A stretch of DNA of 64,000 nucleotides from an uncultured Lachnospiraceae bacterium (GCA_910586015.1 CAJUGJ010000016.1:21846-85845); one strand, 5' to 3'. Shown: positions 46,662-56,254, counted from the stretch's first letter. Made by a program: numbers and translations. The notes: generated by a model not told the origin, from the letters alone.

Positions 46662-48455
46662 GTGGAACAAGAAGTATTACAAGAAAAGTTAAAACAATTT
46701 CTGGTAAATTATGAACAAAGAATAGAGGAAATTGCAGAAGAATTAAGAGATAAACCGATGCCTTCTTTGACCGAAGAATTATTTTCACGATTTGAACAAG
46801 ATGGGAATCGTCTTGTCTATGAAAATGTTTATTTTCTTCGAAGAAAATATTTAGCAACTTTTGGGATATTAGCTGTATTAAAAAAACGCAGGGAAGACAT
46901 TTTGTATCTTGAACAGATTTTAACTTCTATTTGTGAAGAAGAATGTTGGGCATTGCCTGCACATGTAAATCGAAAAAAAAATACAAATTGGAGAATTACA
47001 ATCGATCTGTTTGCCTGTGAAACAGCACAGACTGTATCAGAACTTTGCAGTTTATTAAAGGAAAGACTCTCAAAAAAATGCCTACAAAGAGTTAAGACAG
47101 AGGTAGAAGAGCGTGTATTTACCCCTTTTTATGAATCTGAAATTCCCTATGCTTTTTGGGAAACATGTTCAGAAAATTGGAATTCTGTCTGTGCAGGTTC
47201 AATAGGAAGTGCAAGTATTTATTGGATGAAAGATACACCAAAACGACTAGAAACCTGTTTAAAGCGCATTATAGCAGCTTTAAAAAATTATCTGAATGGT
47301 TTTGGCGATGATGGTGTCTGTATGGAAGGATTAGATTACTATACTTATGGAATGACCTATTATACTGGATTTGCTGCCCAATTAAAGGAATATACGAAAG
47401 GGAAATGTGATTTACTTGCCAGTGAGAAGATGAAAAAAATTGCACTGTTTTATCAGAGTTGTTTTTTTGAAGGAGGAAAAACAGTCAGTTTTTCAGATGG
47501 AAGTAAGGATAGTTATTTTAAAGTAGGACTTGCATGTTTTTTAGCTCAAAATTTTAAAGGAGTAACTGTACCAAATTTAAAAATGGCAGGAACATTTGAC
47601 AGTGATTCTTGTTTTCGATTTATGGCATGTTATCGGGATATCATATGGACAAAAGAGTATTTAGGAAAACGAAACTCTCAGCCTTTTAAAAATGAAATTC
47701 AAACACCGACAAAGGTTGTAGTATTTCCAATATCACAGTGGTGTATCTGTCAGGGAGCATTTCAAAGTGGAATGGCAGTAAAGGGAGGTACAAATCAAGA
47801 GCCACATAATCATAATGATGTAGGAAGCTTTTTTTATGTACTAGGTTCAGATATGTTACTAGAAGATCTTGGAGCAGGGGAATATACAGCAGATTACTTT
47901 GGGGAAAAAAGATATCATATTTTCTGTAACAGTTCGTTTTCCCACAATGTTCCCATTCTTTGTGGAATGGGACAGTATGCAGGGACAGACTATCGATGTC
48001 AGGAATTTATAGCAGATGGAGAGGGAAAAGTAAAAATGCGTTTAGAAAGGGCATATCCAACTTTGGGACTAACTTCCTTTTGGAGAACACTTTTCTTTGA
48101 CACAAAAACAGGAATTCTTAAAATAGAAGATAAATTTCGGGCAGAAAAGGAACTATCTATAACAGAAAATTTAGTTACAAGATATCCTGTAGAAATTTTT
48201 AAAAACACAATACGAATTCAAGGAAAAGAAACTGCTTGTAAGATTAGTTTAGATTTCAATTCTAAAAACATTTCAAAAGAAGAGATATCACATAAAAACC
48301 ATCAGGGCATAGAAGAGATTGTAACTTGTCTTCGTTGGAAGAAACGAATAATAGATTTAAAAAATGATTTAACAATTACATTTCAGATTGAACCAGATAA
48401 AAAGGATGGAGGAAAAAACGATGTTAGAATTATCAATGAAGATACTTTGTGCTAA
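46662..48455 (+). CDS. heparinase II/III-like polysaccharide lyase family protein
   Basis: A 597-residue protein: a helical (alpha/alpha toroid) N-terminal part to ~residue 330, then a beta-sandwich part with the family core QEPHNHNDVGSFFYV, EDLGAGEYTADYF and SFSHNVPIL. The His-rich loops are those that bind metal and substrate in heparinase II/III-type lyases. No signal peptide is seen, so it would act on imported oligosaccharides. The start is taken as GTG at 46662; GAGAGGG is ~14 bases upstream, so the exact start is uncertain. The next gene overlaps by 35 bp and encodes an F5/8-type domain protein. Confidence 0.8.
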   Translation: MEQEVLQEKLKQFLVNYEQRIEEIAEELRDKPMPSLTEELFSRFEQDGNRLVYENVYFLRRKYLATFGILAVLKKRREDILYLEQILTSICEEECWALPAHVNRKKNTNWRITIDLFACETAQTVSELCSLLKERLSKKCLQRVKTEVEERVFTPFYESEIPYAFWETCSENWNSVCAGSIGSASIYWMKDTPKRLETCLKRIIAALKNYLNGFGDDGVCMEGLDYYTYGMTYYTGFAAQLKEYTKGKCDLLASEKMKKIALFYQSCFFEGGKTVSFSDGSKDSYFKVGLACFLAQNFKGVTVPNLKMAGTFDSDSCFRFMACYRDIIWTKEYLGKRNSQPFKNEIQTPTKVVVFPISQWCICQGAFQSGMAVKGGTNQEPHNHNDVGSFFYVLGSDMLLEDLGAGEYTADYFGEKRYHIFCNSSFSHNVPILCGMGQYAGTDYRCQEFIADGEGKVKMRLERAYPTLGLTSFWRTLFFDTKTGILKIEDKFRAEKELSITENLVTRYPVEIFKNTIRIQGKETACKISLDFNSKNISKEEISHKNHQGIEEIVTCLRWKKRIIDLKNDLTITFQIEPDKKDGGKNDVRIINEDTLC

Positions 48456-49257
48456 TGGAATTACAAAATGTGTAAGCTGTGGAATAGACGAAGTACATTT
48501 AGTTGCAGCTCTAGAATATGAAGAAGGAGATCGTATTGTTATTGAAGTATCTGAATCAAAACAGTATTTAGTAGTCCAAGTAGATGATGCACTTACACCT
48601 GCTTTGATCTATTTGAAAAAAAATTCTCTAGAATTTAAAATTCCATTTGGAGAAAAAAGAAATAGTTATTCTCCAAAAGTATTTTATGGAAATAGGCATT
48701 ATCTATATGCTAGAGTTGCCACAAAAGGAGAGGTATCTGCTTACCGAAATCTAGCGTTAAATCCAATAGATCAAAATTTAATGGGACAAAATGAGGAAGC
48801 AGAATATTATCCTCATGCAAGAGCGAATGTAGAAACTCGTGGAGAAGCTGTATTTGCAGCACGAAATGCGATTGATGGAATTCGTGAAAATCGTTCTCAT
48901 GGAGAGTGGCCTTATGGATCTTGGGGAATCAACCGCAGACCAGATGCTTCCTTTACTTTAGAATTTGGAAGAGAGGTTTTAGTCGATCAGATCGTTTTGT
49001 ATACCAGAGCGGATTTTCCTCATGATAATTGGTGGAAACAAGTAACATTTGTATTTTCTGATGGAACTTCTCTTGACTTTTCAATGGAAAAATCGCAACA
49101 GGCACATTGTTTTAGATTTGAGAAAAAAAGAATTCACTCTCTGACAATGGAAAAACTGATAGCTTCTTCGGATCCCTCTCCATTTCCAGCTTTATCTCAA
49201 ATAGAGGTTTATGGAACAGAAGTAATTGCTGAGAATGAGGAGTATCATGAAACCTGA
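48421..49257 (+). CDS. carbohydrate-binding (discoidin / F5-8C-like) domain protein
   Basis: A 278-residue soluble protein. Residues ~1-110 form a beta-rich domain of unknown kind. Residues ~140-265 resemble a galactose-binding, F5/8-type C domain: RNAIDGIRENRSHGEWPYGSW, DASFTLEFGREVLVDQIVLY and a closing LSQIEVYG. It lacks a signal peptide. The ATG at 48421 has GGAGG eight bases upstream and overlaps the lyase-like gene by 35 bp. It is likely a partner of that enzyme, perhaps for binding oligosaccharides in the cytosol. Confidence 0.75.
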   Translation: MLELSMKILCANGITKCVSCGIDEVHLVAALEYEEGDRIVIEVSESKQYLVVQVDDALTPALIYLKKNSLEFKIPFGEKRNSYSPKVFYGNRHYLYARVATKGEVSAYRNLALNPIDQNLMGQNEEAEYYPHARANVETRGEAVFAARNAIDGIRENRSHGEWPYGSWGINRRPDASFTLEFGREVLVDQIVLYTRADFPHDNWWKQVTFVFSDGTSLDFSMEKSQQAHCFRFEKKRIHSLTMEKLIASSDPSPFPALSQIEVYGTEVIAENEEYHET

Positions 49258-50608
49258 AATACAAAAAGAGAATGGAATAACACAAGGAGTAATTTGGAAG
49301 CAACTTTTATATTTCTTTTTTCCAATTTTACTCGGTACATTTTTTCAGCAGCTTTATAATACAGCAGATGCGATGATTGTCGGAAGATTTGTAGGAAAAG
49401 AAGCACTTGCGGCGGTTGGGGGAACAACAGGTACATTAATTAATTTATTAGTTGGTTTTTTTGTTGGTTTAGCATCTGGTGCGACTGTAATTATTTCTCA
49501 ATACTATGGAGCAAAGAGAGCAGGACATGTACAAAAAAGTGTACATACTGCCGCTGCTTTAGCATTAAGTGGAGGGACAGTTTTAACGGTAGTTGGAATT
49601 ATGATTGCTCCTATGGCATTACATGCAATGGATACCCCAGAAGATATCATGGATTTTTCTTTAACCTATATCCGAATTTACTTTATAGGTATGATACCAA
49701 ATCTTATCTATAATATTGGGGCTGGAATTTTAAGGGCAGTTGGAGATTCGAAACGACCTTTGTATTTTTTGATTTTAAGTTGTTTTACTAATATTGGTTT
49801 AGACATTTTATTTGTAGCAATTTTAAGATGGAATGTAGCAGGGGTTGGAATTGCGACTGTTTTGTCTCAGGTATTAAGTGCGTTTTTTATTTTAAGAACA
49901 TTACGACATACAACAGACAGTTATCGACTGGAATTATCTAAAATCCGTTTTGATCGAAAGATTTTAATACGAATTGTAAAGATTGGTCTTCCAGCGGGAT
50001 TTCAGTCTGTTATGTATTCTCTTTCCAATGTATTAATTCAATCCAATATTAATTCGTTTGGAACAGATGTAATTGCTGCTTGGACTGCTTATGGAAAAAT
50101 TGACGGAGTATTCTGGATGATTATGGGGGCGTTTGGAGTATCTATTACAACATTTGTAGGACAAAACTACGGTGCAGGTAAATATGATAGAGTACGAAAA
50201 GGAATTAAAATCTGTATGGCAATGGCAGCAGGAACAGCGGTTGGAATGAGCGTTTTACTTTACTTTTTCGGATCTTATATTTATTTATTGTTTACAGACG
50301 ATGTAGCTGTATTAAAACAAGGAATGGAAATTTTACATTTTCTAGTTCCTACTTTTGTTACTTATGTCTGTATCGAAATTTTATCAGGAGCACTCCGAGG
50401 GGTTGGAGATGCACTGATTCCAATGATTATGACCTGTTTAGGAGTATGTGTACTAAGAGTAGTTTGGCTATTTACCGCAGTACCAAAACGTCCGGAAATA
50501 AAAACAGTAGTCTTTAGTTATCCTTTAACTTGGGTGATCACTTCTATTTTATTTTTAATTTACTATCGATATTTTTCTAGTTTAAAAAAGAAAAGAGGAA
50601 AAGAATGA
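49247..50608 (+). CDS. MATE family multidrug/cation efflux transporter
   Basis: A 453-residue protein with 12 transmembrane segments. MATE signatures are clear: FFFPILLGTFFQQLYNTADAM near the N-terminus, GALRGVGDALIPM toward the C-terminus and ISQYYGAKRAGHVQKSV after helix 2. It exports cations or drugs in exchange for Na+ or H+. The ATG at 49247 with GAGGAG upstream is preferred to starts at 49226 and 49235. It overlaps the previous gene by 11 bp and the next by 4 bp. A second MATE gene is at 62596. Confidence 0.93.
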   Translation: MKPEIQKENGITQGVIWKQLLYFFFPILLGTFFQQLYNTADAMIVGRFVGKEALAAVGGTTGTLINLLVGFFVGLASGATVIISQYYGAKRAGHVQKSVHTAAALALSGGTVLTVVGIMIAPMALHAMDTPEDIMDFSLTYIRIYFIGMIPNLIYNIGAGILRAVGDSKRPLYFLILSCFTNIGLDILFVAILRWNVAGVGIATVLSQVLSAFFILRTLRHTTDSYRLELSKIRFDRKILIRIVKIGLPAGFQSVMYSLSNVLIQSNINSFGTDVIAAWTAYGKIDGVFWMIMGAFGVSITTFVGQNYGAGKYDRVRKGIKICMAMAAGTAVGMSVLLYFFGSYIYLLFTDDVAVLKQGMEILHFLVPTFVTYVCIEILSGALRGVGDALIPMIMTCLGVCVLRVVWLFTAVPKRPEIKTVVFSYPLTWVITSILFLIYYRYFSSLKKKRGKE

Positions 50609-51102
50609 AAAAGATTATTTCAGGTACAATCTGTTGGCAGCAAAAAGAAAAAGACTTAGAAAGACAATATCAGATTTTATGTGAAGCAACCCATACAATA
50701 ACAGGAGAAAAACTGGTAATCTATCAACAATTATATGAAAAGTTTAGTTTTTTTGCAATGTCAAAAGAAGAGTTTCTTACAAAATTTGAAGAGGTCAAAA
50801 CAGAGGAAGTCAAAACAGAAGAAGTCAAAACAAAGGAAATAGAAAATAAGTCAGATGAAAAAAAAGAATCAAAGGAAGCAGAAATGGATTCGGATTTAGC
50901 AGCTTTTTTAGATACCTCTGATCCAGCCGAAAAATTAGAGTGGCTCTATCAGCTAAAAAAACATCTCAATGAACATTTAATGAGCAGTATAGAGATTTCT
51001 ATGGATCTCCCAGTAGGAACAGATTCTTTAGAGGAACGACTTGATTATGTAAAGCGACATCTTCAAACAGTAGCAAGATTTGGGAGCAATCGTCTAAGAT
51101 AA
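50605..51102 (+). CDS. small protein of unknown function with EVKTE repeats
   Basis: A 165-residue soluble protein of no recognised family. The N-terminal ~65 residues are helical, a low-complexity acidic/lysine linker follows (EEVKTEEVKTEEVKTKE, about residues 62-78) and the last ~70 residues are helical again. The linker is encoded by three 15-bp direct repeats, so it may vary in length between strains. It overlaps the MATE gene by 4 bp (ATGA) and precedes the NlpC/P60 gene. Confidence 0.6.
   Translation: MKKIISGTICWQQKEKDLERQYQILCEATHTITGEKLVIYQQLYEKFSFFAMSKEEFLTKFEEVKTEEVKTEEVKTKEIENKSDEKKESKEAEMDSDLAAFLDTSDPAEKLEWLYQLKKHLNEHLMSSIEISMDLPVGTDSLEERLDYVKRHLQTVARFGSNRLR
50788..50832 (+). repeat. 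three in-frame 15-bp direct repeats
   Basis: Units at 50788-50802, 50803-50817 and 50818-50832 of the form GARGARGTCAAAACA encode EEVKT three times. Length change by slippage would keep the frame. Confidence 0.9.
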
Positions 51103-51178
51103 TAAATTTTTCGTTCTGAATTTTCAGACTGCAACATAAGATCCAACGGAGTTTATGTTGTCAGAAAGGAGGAGTGAG

Positions 51179-52087
51179 ATGCAGACTGCATTAATCAAAT
51201 GTGCAATAGCACCACTCTATCAAAATCCAGAACATCGAATGGCATCGATAGATGAAGTTTTATATGGAATGAAAGTAGAGTTGTTAGAAGAAAGAGGAGA
51301 ATGGTGGTATGTAAGAACACATTATCGCTATGAAGGATATCTTCACAGACATAATCTTTTATTTCAGTCCTCTAAAATTTGTACTTGGGAGCAGGCAGAA
51401 CGGGGAATTATTATAAAAAATCATGTAGATATCTTAGCAGCACCAAGTTATCAGGCTTATCGGTTAGCATGTCTTCCAAAGGGGGCACAAATCATACGAT
51501 TGGAACAACCAGATGAAGATGGTTTTGTTAAGGTTGGATTGGTAGATGGAAGAATAGGATTTCTTCGTAAATGCTGGCTTAAAGCTTATGTAAAGTCTAT
51601 TTATGAAGATGAGTATGAGAAACTTCGAAAAATGACTGCCAGACTAAAAGAAGAACCAAAGTTTCTTCCCTCAGTTTATATTGATAGAATTTTAGGAAAG
51701 AATGAACAAGAATTTAGAGATAGTATAATAAAAACAGCTCTTTCTTATTTAGGAACATCTTATCGCTGGGGTGGAAAAACAACGTTAGGAATAGATTGTT
51801 CTGGACTATGTCAAATGGCATATTTACTCAATGGTTTAATTATTTATAGAGATTCTTGTATACAAGATGATTTTCCAATTCGAAAAATTTCATTACAACA
51901 GAAAAAGCCAGGAGATTTACTATTTGCACCGGGACATGTAGCTATTTATCTTGGAGAAGAACAATATATTCATTCTACAGGAAAAAATGGAAGAGATGGA
52001 GTAGTAATAGAGAGTTTAGATCCATGTAAAGAAAATTATCGAGAAGATTTAGCTACCAGTTTCGATATAGCAGGTACCGTATTTTAA
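51179..52087 (+). CDS. SH3b-NlpC/P60 peptidase (YkfC-like)
   Basis: A 302-residue protein with two N-terminal SH3b-like domains (~5-65 and ~75-140) and a C-terminal NlpC/P60 domain (~180-300). The catalytic Cys lies in GIDCSGLCQ, the His in APGHVAIYLG and a polar third residue near YIHSTG. There is no signal peptide, which fits YkfC-type cytosolic enzymes that cut gamma-D-Glu-diamino acid bonds in imported murein peptides. The ATG at 51179 after AAAGGAGG is preferred to one at 51155. The next gene is an M19 dipeptidase, giving a salvage pair. Confidence 0.9.
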   Translation: MQTALIKCAIAPLYQNPEHRMASIDEVLYGMKVELLEERGEWWYVRTHYRYEGYLHRHNLLFQSSKICTWEQAERGIIIKNHVDILAAPSYQAYRLACLPKGAQIIRLEQPDEDGFVKVGLVDGRIGFLRKCWLKAYVKSIYEDEYEKLRKMTARLKEEPKFLPSVYIDRILGKNEQEFRDSIIKTALSYLGTSYRWGGKTTLGIDCSGLCQMAYLLNGLIIYRDSCIQDDFPIRKISLQQKKPGDLLFAPGHVAIYLGEEQYIHSTGKNGRDGVVIESLDPCKENYREDLATSFDIAGTVF

Positions 52088-52113
52088 GTGAAAAATAGAA
52101 ATGGAGACCAAAA

Positions 52114-53115
52114 TTGAAAATTATAGACATGCACTGTGATACGATTTCTGCAATCTATCATTGTAGAAAAAAGAGTGGTACAAAAGAACCAAATTTGTAT
52201 GAAAACAATTTACATTTAGATCTAAAAAAGATGAAAAAGTCGGAATATTTACTGCAAAATTTTGCTCTTTTTGTGCATTTGCCTAGTTGGGAAAATCCTT
52301 TAGAAGCTTGTCTTATTTTAGCCGATCTATATTATCGTGAATTAGAAGCAAATACAGAGTTGATTCTTCCAGTGACAAAGTATTCACAAATATTAGAAAA
52401 TGATTCAAAGGGAAAAATGTCGGCACTATTGACAGTAGAAGAGGGCGGAACAACAAAGGGAGAAGTATCCTATCTTAGAACCCTTTATCGACTGGGAGTT
52501 CGGATGCTCACACTGACTTGGAATTATCCAAATGAATTGGGATATCCCAATGCGATAACAAAGCAGGGACAAGAAACAGATTGGGATGGAGTAAATACAG
52601 AAAATGGACTTACCCAAAAAGGACTGGAATTTTTAGAGGAGATGCAGCAGTTAGGAATGATTATAGATGTATCTCATCTATCAGATGCAGGCTTTTATGA
52701 TGTGTTTGAGCATACAAAAGTGCCATTTGTAGCAAGTCATTCTAATGCTAGAGCAGTTTGTAGGCATAGGAGAAATTTATCAGATGATATGATTCGAAAA
52801 CTTTCTCAACGTGGTGGAGTGATGGGAATTAATTATGCAATGGACTTTTTAAAAAACCCATCGGGAGAAGAGAAGATACATGCAGGGATAAAAGAGATTG
52901 TAGATCATATTCTTTATATTCGAAATTTAGCAGGAAGTGACTGTATTGGTTTAGGATCAGATTTTGATGGAATAGATGGAAATGACGATCTAAAAGATGT
53001 TTCTTATCTTCCTATTTTAGAAGATGCTCTACATAGTGCAGGACTTTCACAAAAAGAGATAGAAGGAATATTTTACAAGAATGTATTAAGAGTATATCGG
53101 GAATTATTAGATTAG
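52114..53115 (+). CDS. M19 (membrane-dipeptidase family) dipeptidase
   Basis: A 333-residue TIM-barrel metallopeptidase. Zinc ligands are seen in MHCDT (His-x-Asp), the Glu of LTVEEGG, the His of DVSHLSD and the His of ASHSNARA; GLGSDFDGIDG supplies the later Asp. The family cleaves dipeptides, often with a D-residue at the C-terminal side. The start is TTG at 52114 with GGAGA upstream. With the NlpC/P60 enzyme just before it, the probable role is breakdown of recycled cell-wall peptides. Confidence 0.92.
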   Translation: MKIIDMHCDTISAIYHCRKKSGTKEPNLYENNLHLDLKKMKKSEYLLQNFALFVHLPSWENPLEACLILADLYYRELEANTELILPVTKYSQILENDSKGKMSALLTVEEGGTTKGEVSYLRTLYRLGVRMLTLTWNYPNELGYPNAITKQGQETDWDGVNTENGLTQKGLEFLEEMQQLGMIIDVSHLSDAGFYDVFEHTKVPFVASHSNARAVCRHRRNLSDDMIRKLSQRGGVMGINYAMDFLKNPSGEEKIHAGIKEIVDHILYIRNLAGSDCIGLGSDFDGIDGNDDLKDVSYLPILEDALHSAGLSQKEIEGIFYKNVLRVYRELLD

Positions 53116-53308
53116 AAAGCAGTAAAAAGTTATTTATTTTATACAAAAGGAAAGCCAGAATGTGCCAAAACTTGAATAATATGCGAAAAATAAATAAAAA
53201 GACTTGTCTTTTCAGAAAAAATGAGCTATTATCAAAAGAGTTAAAGTATTGCGATTGTGAAGTTTTAACTACTAAATTGAAATAACCAAAAAGAAAGAGG
53301 TGTAAAGG

Positions 53309-53731
53309 ATGAGTGAAAAGCAAAAAGATTTAAACATGCCAGAAGATTTAAGTGAATCAAAGAAAGCAACAAGAGGAAGAAAGAAAAAGACACAAGAAGC
53401 GGAATCAATATCTGTAGCTGAGAAAAAGCCAAAAAGAAAGACCTCTGAAAAATCTTCTACACAAAAAGAGGATGTTTCTACAGCAAAGAAAGCAGAAAAG
53501 ATAGAAGAAATAGAGGCAAGAGTAGTATTTCAGCAGAGTGGTTATCAGTTAGAACCAAAGCTTATCTTAGAACAGGCAAAAGCAGATTGGTTTGCTAAAG
53601 GGCATCAAGAATCTGAGTTAAAATCCATTGAGCTATACATAAAGCCAGAAGAATGGAGTGCTTATTATGTAATCAATGGGGAAGGCGGAACAGACAATAA
53701 ATTAGACTTAAATATTGGGTTAGTAGAGTAA
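53309..53731 (+). CDS. DUF6465-like protein
   Basis: A 140-residue protein with a disordered lysine-rich N-terminal half (ATRGRKKKTQEAES, AEKKPKRKTSEKSS) and a compact C-terminal domain of ~70 residues (VVFQQSGYQLEPKLILEQAK, ELYIKPEEWSAYYVIN). The second part matches my memory of DUF6465, a small family of Lachnospiraceae. The basic tail suggests binding of nucleic acid or another polyanion, which is inference. Single-gene unit with its own terminator. Confidence 0.7.
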   Translation: MSEKQKDLNMPEDLSESKKATRGRKKKTQEAESISVAEKKPKRKTSEKSSTQKEDVSTAKKAEKIEEIEARVVFQQSGYQLEPKLILEQAKADWFAKGHQESELKSIELYIKPEEWSAYYVINGEGGTDNKLDLNIGLVE

Positions 53732-53732
53732 T

Positions 53733-53762
53733 AAAAAGGAGCTGTTGTAACAGCTCCTTTTT
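53733..53762 (+). terminator. intrinsic terminator
   Basis: A perfect 14-bp stem AAAAAGGAGCTGTT/AACAGCTCCTTTTT with a 2-nt loop immediately after the DUF6465-like stop. Confidence 0.93.
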
Positions 53763-53833
53763 ATTATTATCCCTAGACAATAGGGTAGTTTAGAAATATA
53801 ATATTAATAAAAACATTTGAATGGAGGAATTGT

Positions 53834-54811
53834 GTGAAAATAGATGTTATTATTCCCGTTTATCACCCTAAAAAAGAGTTTCGGACTTTACTAAAAATGC
53901 TTTTTTTACAGACTGTAAAACCTTCAAAAATTATTCTTATGAATACACAAGATAGTAAAGAAGATACAAAAGAATTAGTAGAATGGCTCTCTTTAGAAAC
54001 AAAAAAGAAAACTTTTAAAAGTGTAGCAAATAATTCAAATTGTCCTGAGATTGAGATTAAGTGTTGTCCAGTAAAAAAAGAAGAATTTGATCATGGAAGG
54101 ACAAGACATTTAGGTGCAATGAAATCAGATGCAGACTATCTTTTATTTATGACACAAGATGCAGTACCAGCAGACTATCAATTAATAGAGCGATTAATGG
54201 AAGCACTTTTAGAAGAAAATACTGCGGTGGCTTATGCAAGACAACTTGCAAAAGAGGATGCAGGTATTATTGAAGCATATACAAGAATCTTTAATTATCC
54301 ATCAACAAAACTTCGTAAGACAAAGAAGGATATTGTAACAATGGGAATTAAAGCGTATTTTTGTTCTGATGTATGTGCGATGTATCGAAGGGATATTTAT
54401 GAACAAATGGGTGGATTCTCATTTCCAATTATTTTTGGAGAAGATATGTTATTTGCTGCGAAGTTATTACAGGAAGGCTATGCAATAAACTATGCTGCCG
54501 ATGCAAAGGTAATTCATTCTCATGAATATACATGTTTTCAGCAATTTCAGCGAAATTTTGATATAGGGGTAGCACAGGCAGAACATCCAGAAGTCTATGC
54601 CTTACTTCCAGCAGAAAAAGAAGGAATACGACTTGTAAAACAGACATTTCAATTTTTAACCAGTCGGAGAAACTATTGGATGGCGATTTATCTTTTATTT
54701 CAAAGTGGAGCAAAATATATAGGATATTTATTAGGTAAAAAGTATTGGTTTCTTCCTAAAAAGCTACTTCCTTTTTTAAGTTCTAATACACAGTATTGGA
54801 AAGATAGGTGA
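53834..54811 (+). CDS. GT2 glycosyltransferase, rhamnosyltransferase-like
   Basis: A 325-residue GT-A enzyme. It starts DVIIPVYHPKKEF, has FDHGRTRHLGAMKSDADY and MTQDAVPAD (metal site), and IFGEDMLFAAKLL as the usual acidic catalytic loop. The FDHG...R pattern is typical of rhamnosyltransferases of the RfbN/WbbL kind. The start is GTG at 53834 after GGAGG. It is followed at 3 bp by a second GT2 gene. The product is a surface glycan or glycolipid; sugars cannot be fixed from sequence. Confidence 0.88.
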   Translation: MKIDVIIPVYHPKKEFRTLLKMLFLQTVKPSKIILMNTQDSKEDTKELVEWLSLETKKKTFKSVANNSNCPEIEIKCCPVKKEEFDHGRTRHLGAMKSDADYLLFMTQDAVPADYQLIERLMEALLEENTAVAYARQLAKEDAGIIEAYTRIFNYPSTKLRKTKKDIVTMGIKAYFCSDVCAMYRRDIYEQMGGFSFPIIFGEDMLFAAKLLQEGYAINYAADAKVIHSHEYTCFQQFQRNFDIGVAQAEHPEVYALLPAEKEGIRLVKQTFQFLTSRRNYWMAIYLLFQSGAKYIGYLLGKKYWFLPKKLLPFLSSNTQYWKDR

Positions 54812-54814
54812 TCT

Positions 54815-55750
54815 ATGAGCAAAGTACAAATTATTATGGCTTCTTATTGTGGTGAAGCCTATTTAAGACAGCAACTGGATTCGATTCTTATTTTACAAGA
54901 AAAAAATTGGAGTTTATTGATATGTGATGATGGTTCTACAGATAATACTATCTCTATTTTAAAAGAATATAACGAAAAAATGCCAAATCAAATTCAAATT
55001 CACCAAAATGAAACAAATCTTGGTGTAACCAAAAATTTTTTGTCTGGATTAATGACTTGTGTAAAAGAAGAAAAAAGCGATTACTATATGTTTTGCGATC
55101 AGGATGATGTTTGGTTTGCAGGCAGAATCTCTATTATGTTAAAAAGAATTAAAAAGATGGAGAAGATATATGGAAAAGACTGTCCACTTTTAGTATTTAG
55201 TGATGCTATAGTAACAGACGAAAAATTAAATATAAAGCGACCATCTTATCATAAAACACAGAGATTAAATGTGAAAAAGACCGATTTAGAGCATCTTTTA
55301 ATGGAAAACAAATGTAGTGGCTGTATGATGTTATTTAATCATGCTTTAGCAAGCAAAGTTACCATACTTCCAGATAATGCGAGATTTCATGACTGGTGGA
55401 TCTCTCTGATAGCTGCCGCTTTTGGTCATATTGGATATATCAAAGAACCTACTTTATTTTATAGACAACATAAAAAAAATTTAGTTGGTAGTACAACAAG
55501 ACTAGACTATATTAAAAATGGTATTACACAGATACAAAAACAGAAAAAAGCATTATCTCTAACACAGATACAAGCAGCCGAATTTTTAAAAATTTATCAG
55601 AAAGAACTGTCTAAGGAAATGAGAATAAAAATGAAAACATTTTCTTTACTCTCACAAAGATCGCCTTTAGAAAGAAGAATACTTATTTTTAAGTTTCACT
55701 TCCTAAAAAGCACCATCTTACAAAATATTGGTGTTTTATTGTTAATATAG
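54815..55750 (+). CDS. GT2 glycosyltransferase
   Basis: A 311-residue GT-A enzyme with VQIIMASYCGEAYLRQQLDS, ICDDGSTDNT and FCDQDDVWFAGRI, the last being the metal-binding motif common in rhamnosyl- and galactosyltransferases. RFHDWWISLIAAAFG supplies the second conserved loop. It lies 3 bp after another GT2 gene, so both probably add consecutive sugars to the same glycan. Confidence 0.9.
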   Translation: MSKVQIIMASYCGEAYLRQQLDSILILQEKNWSLLICDDGSTDNTISILKEYNEKMPNQIQIHQNETNLGVTKNFLSGLMTCVKEEKSDYYMFCDQDDVWFAGRISIMLKRIKKMEKIYGKDCPLLVFSDAIVTDEKLNIKRPSYHKTQRLNVKKTDLEHLLMENKCSGCMMLFNHALASKVTILPDNARFHDWWISLIAAAFGHIGYIKEPTLFYRQHKKNLVGSTTRLDYIKNGITQIQKQKKALSLTQIQAAEFLKIYQKELSKEMRIKMKTFSLLSQRSPLERRILIFKFHFLKSTILQNIGVLLLI

Positions 55751-55768
55751 AGGTTTAGAAAGGATACT

Positions 55769-56242
55769 ATGTATAAATATAATCATTCTTTTAATACAAA
55801 AATAATAACTAGTGGGGAACATATTAACTTACATGATTGTAGAGCAACTCGGATATCTCTAAAAAATAAAACACTCTTTTTTACCTTTGCAGATGGATTT
55901 TGGATAGAACAAAATGACATTCATGAAAACAAAAAATACTATACAGGCGAATCACAGATGGAATTTCCACTTTTATATTCTGAAGATACTGCTATAACAA
56001 TATATATATTCACAGAACACAATAAAAATACAATTCGTACAGAACATACACTCAACGATTTGATGACACAGATAAATACAGATTTATGCAGTCTGGAATT
56101 TTTGTATTCATATATCAGCAGTCAAACCGAAAGGTCTGGCTGCTGGCTTTGGTATGATAAAGAACCTTATCACAAAGAATGTGAGCTCATTATATCAGCA
56201 GAGAATATAATCTATCACTGGAATGAAGTGTATGAAGAGTAA
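55769..56242 (+). CDS. conserved-looking protein of unknown function
   Basis: A 157-residue soluble protein, mostly beta-strand by eye (ISLKNKTLFFTFADGFWIEQ, AITIYIFTEHN), with a C-terminal segment rich in Trp and Cys (GCWLWYDKEPYHKECELII). No family recognised. It follows the two GT2 genes after 18 bp but has no sign of being a sugar enzyme. It ends 12 bp from the convergent apbE gene with no terminator seen between them. Confidence 0.6.
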   Translation: MYKYNHSFNTKIITSGEHINLHDCRATRISLKNKTLFFTFADGFWIEQNDIHENKKYYTGESQMEFPLLYSEDTAITIYIFTEHNKNTIRTEHTLNDLMTQINTDLCSLEFLYSYISSQTERSGCWLWYDKEPYHKECELIISAENIIYHWNEVYEE

Positions 56243-56254
56243 AATAGGTTTAAA

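Noticed and set aside
53116..53308. A small gene or terminator between the dipeptidase and DUF6465-like genes
   Set aside because: Only a weak 6-7-bp AAAAAGAC-type hairpin was seen and no open frame has a ribosome site; not called as a feature.
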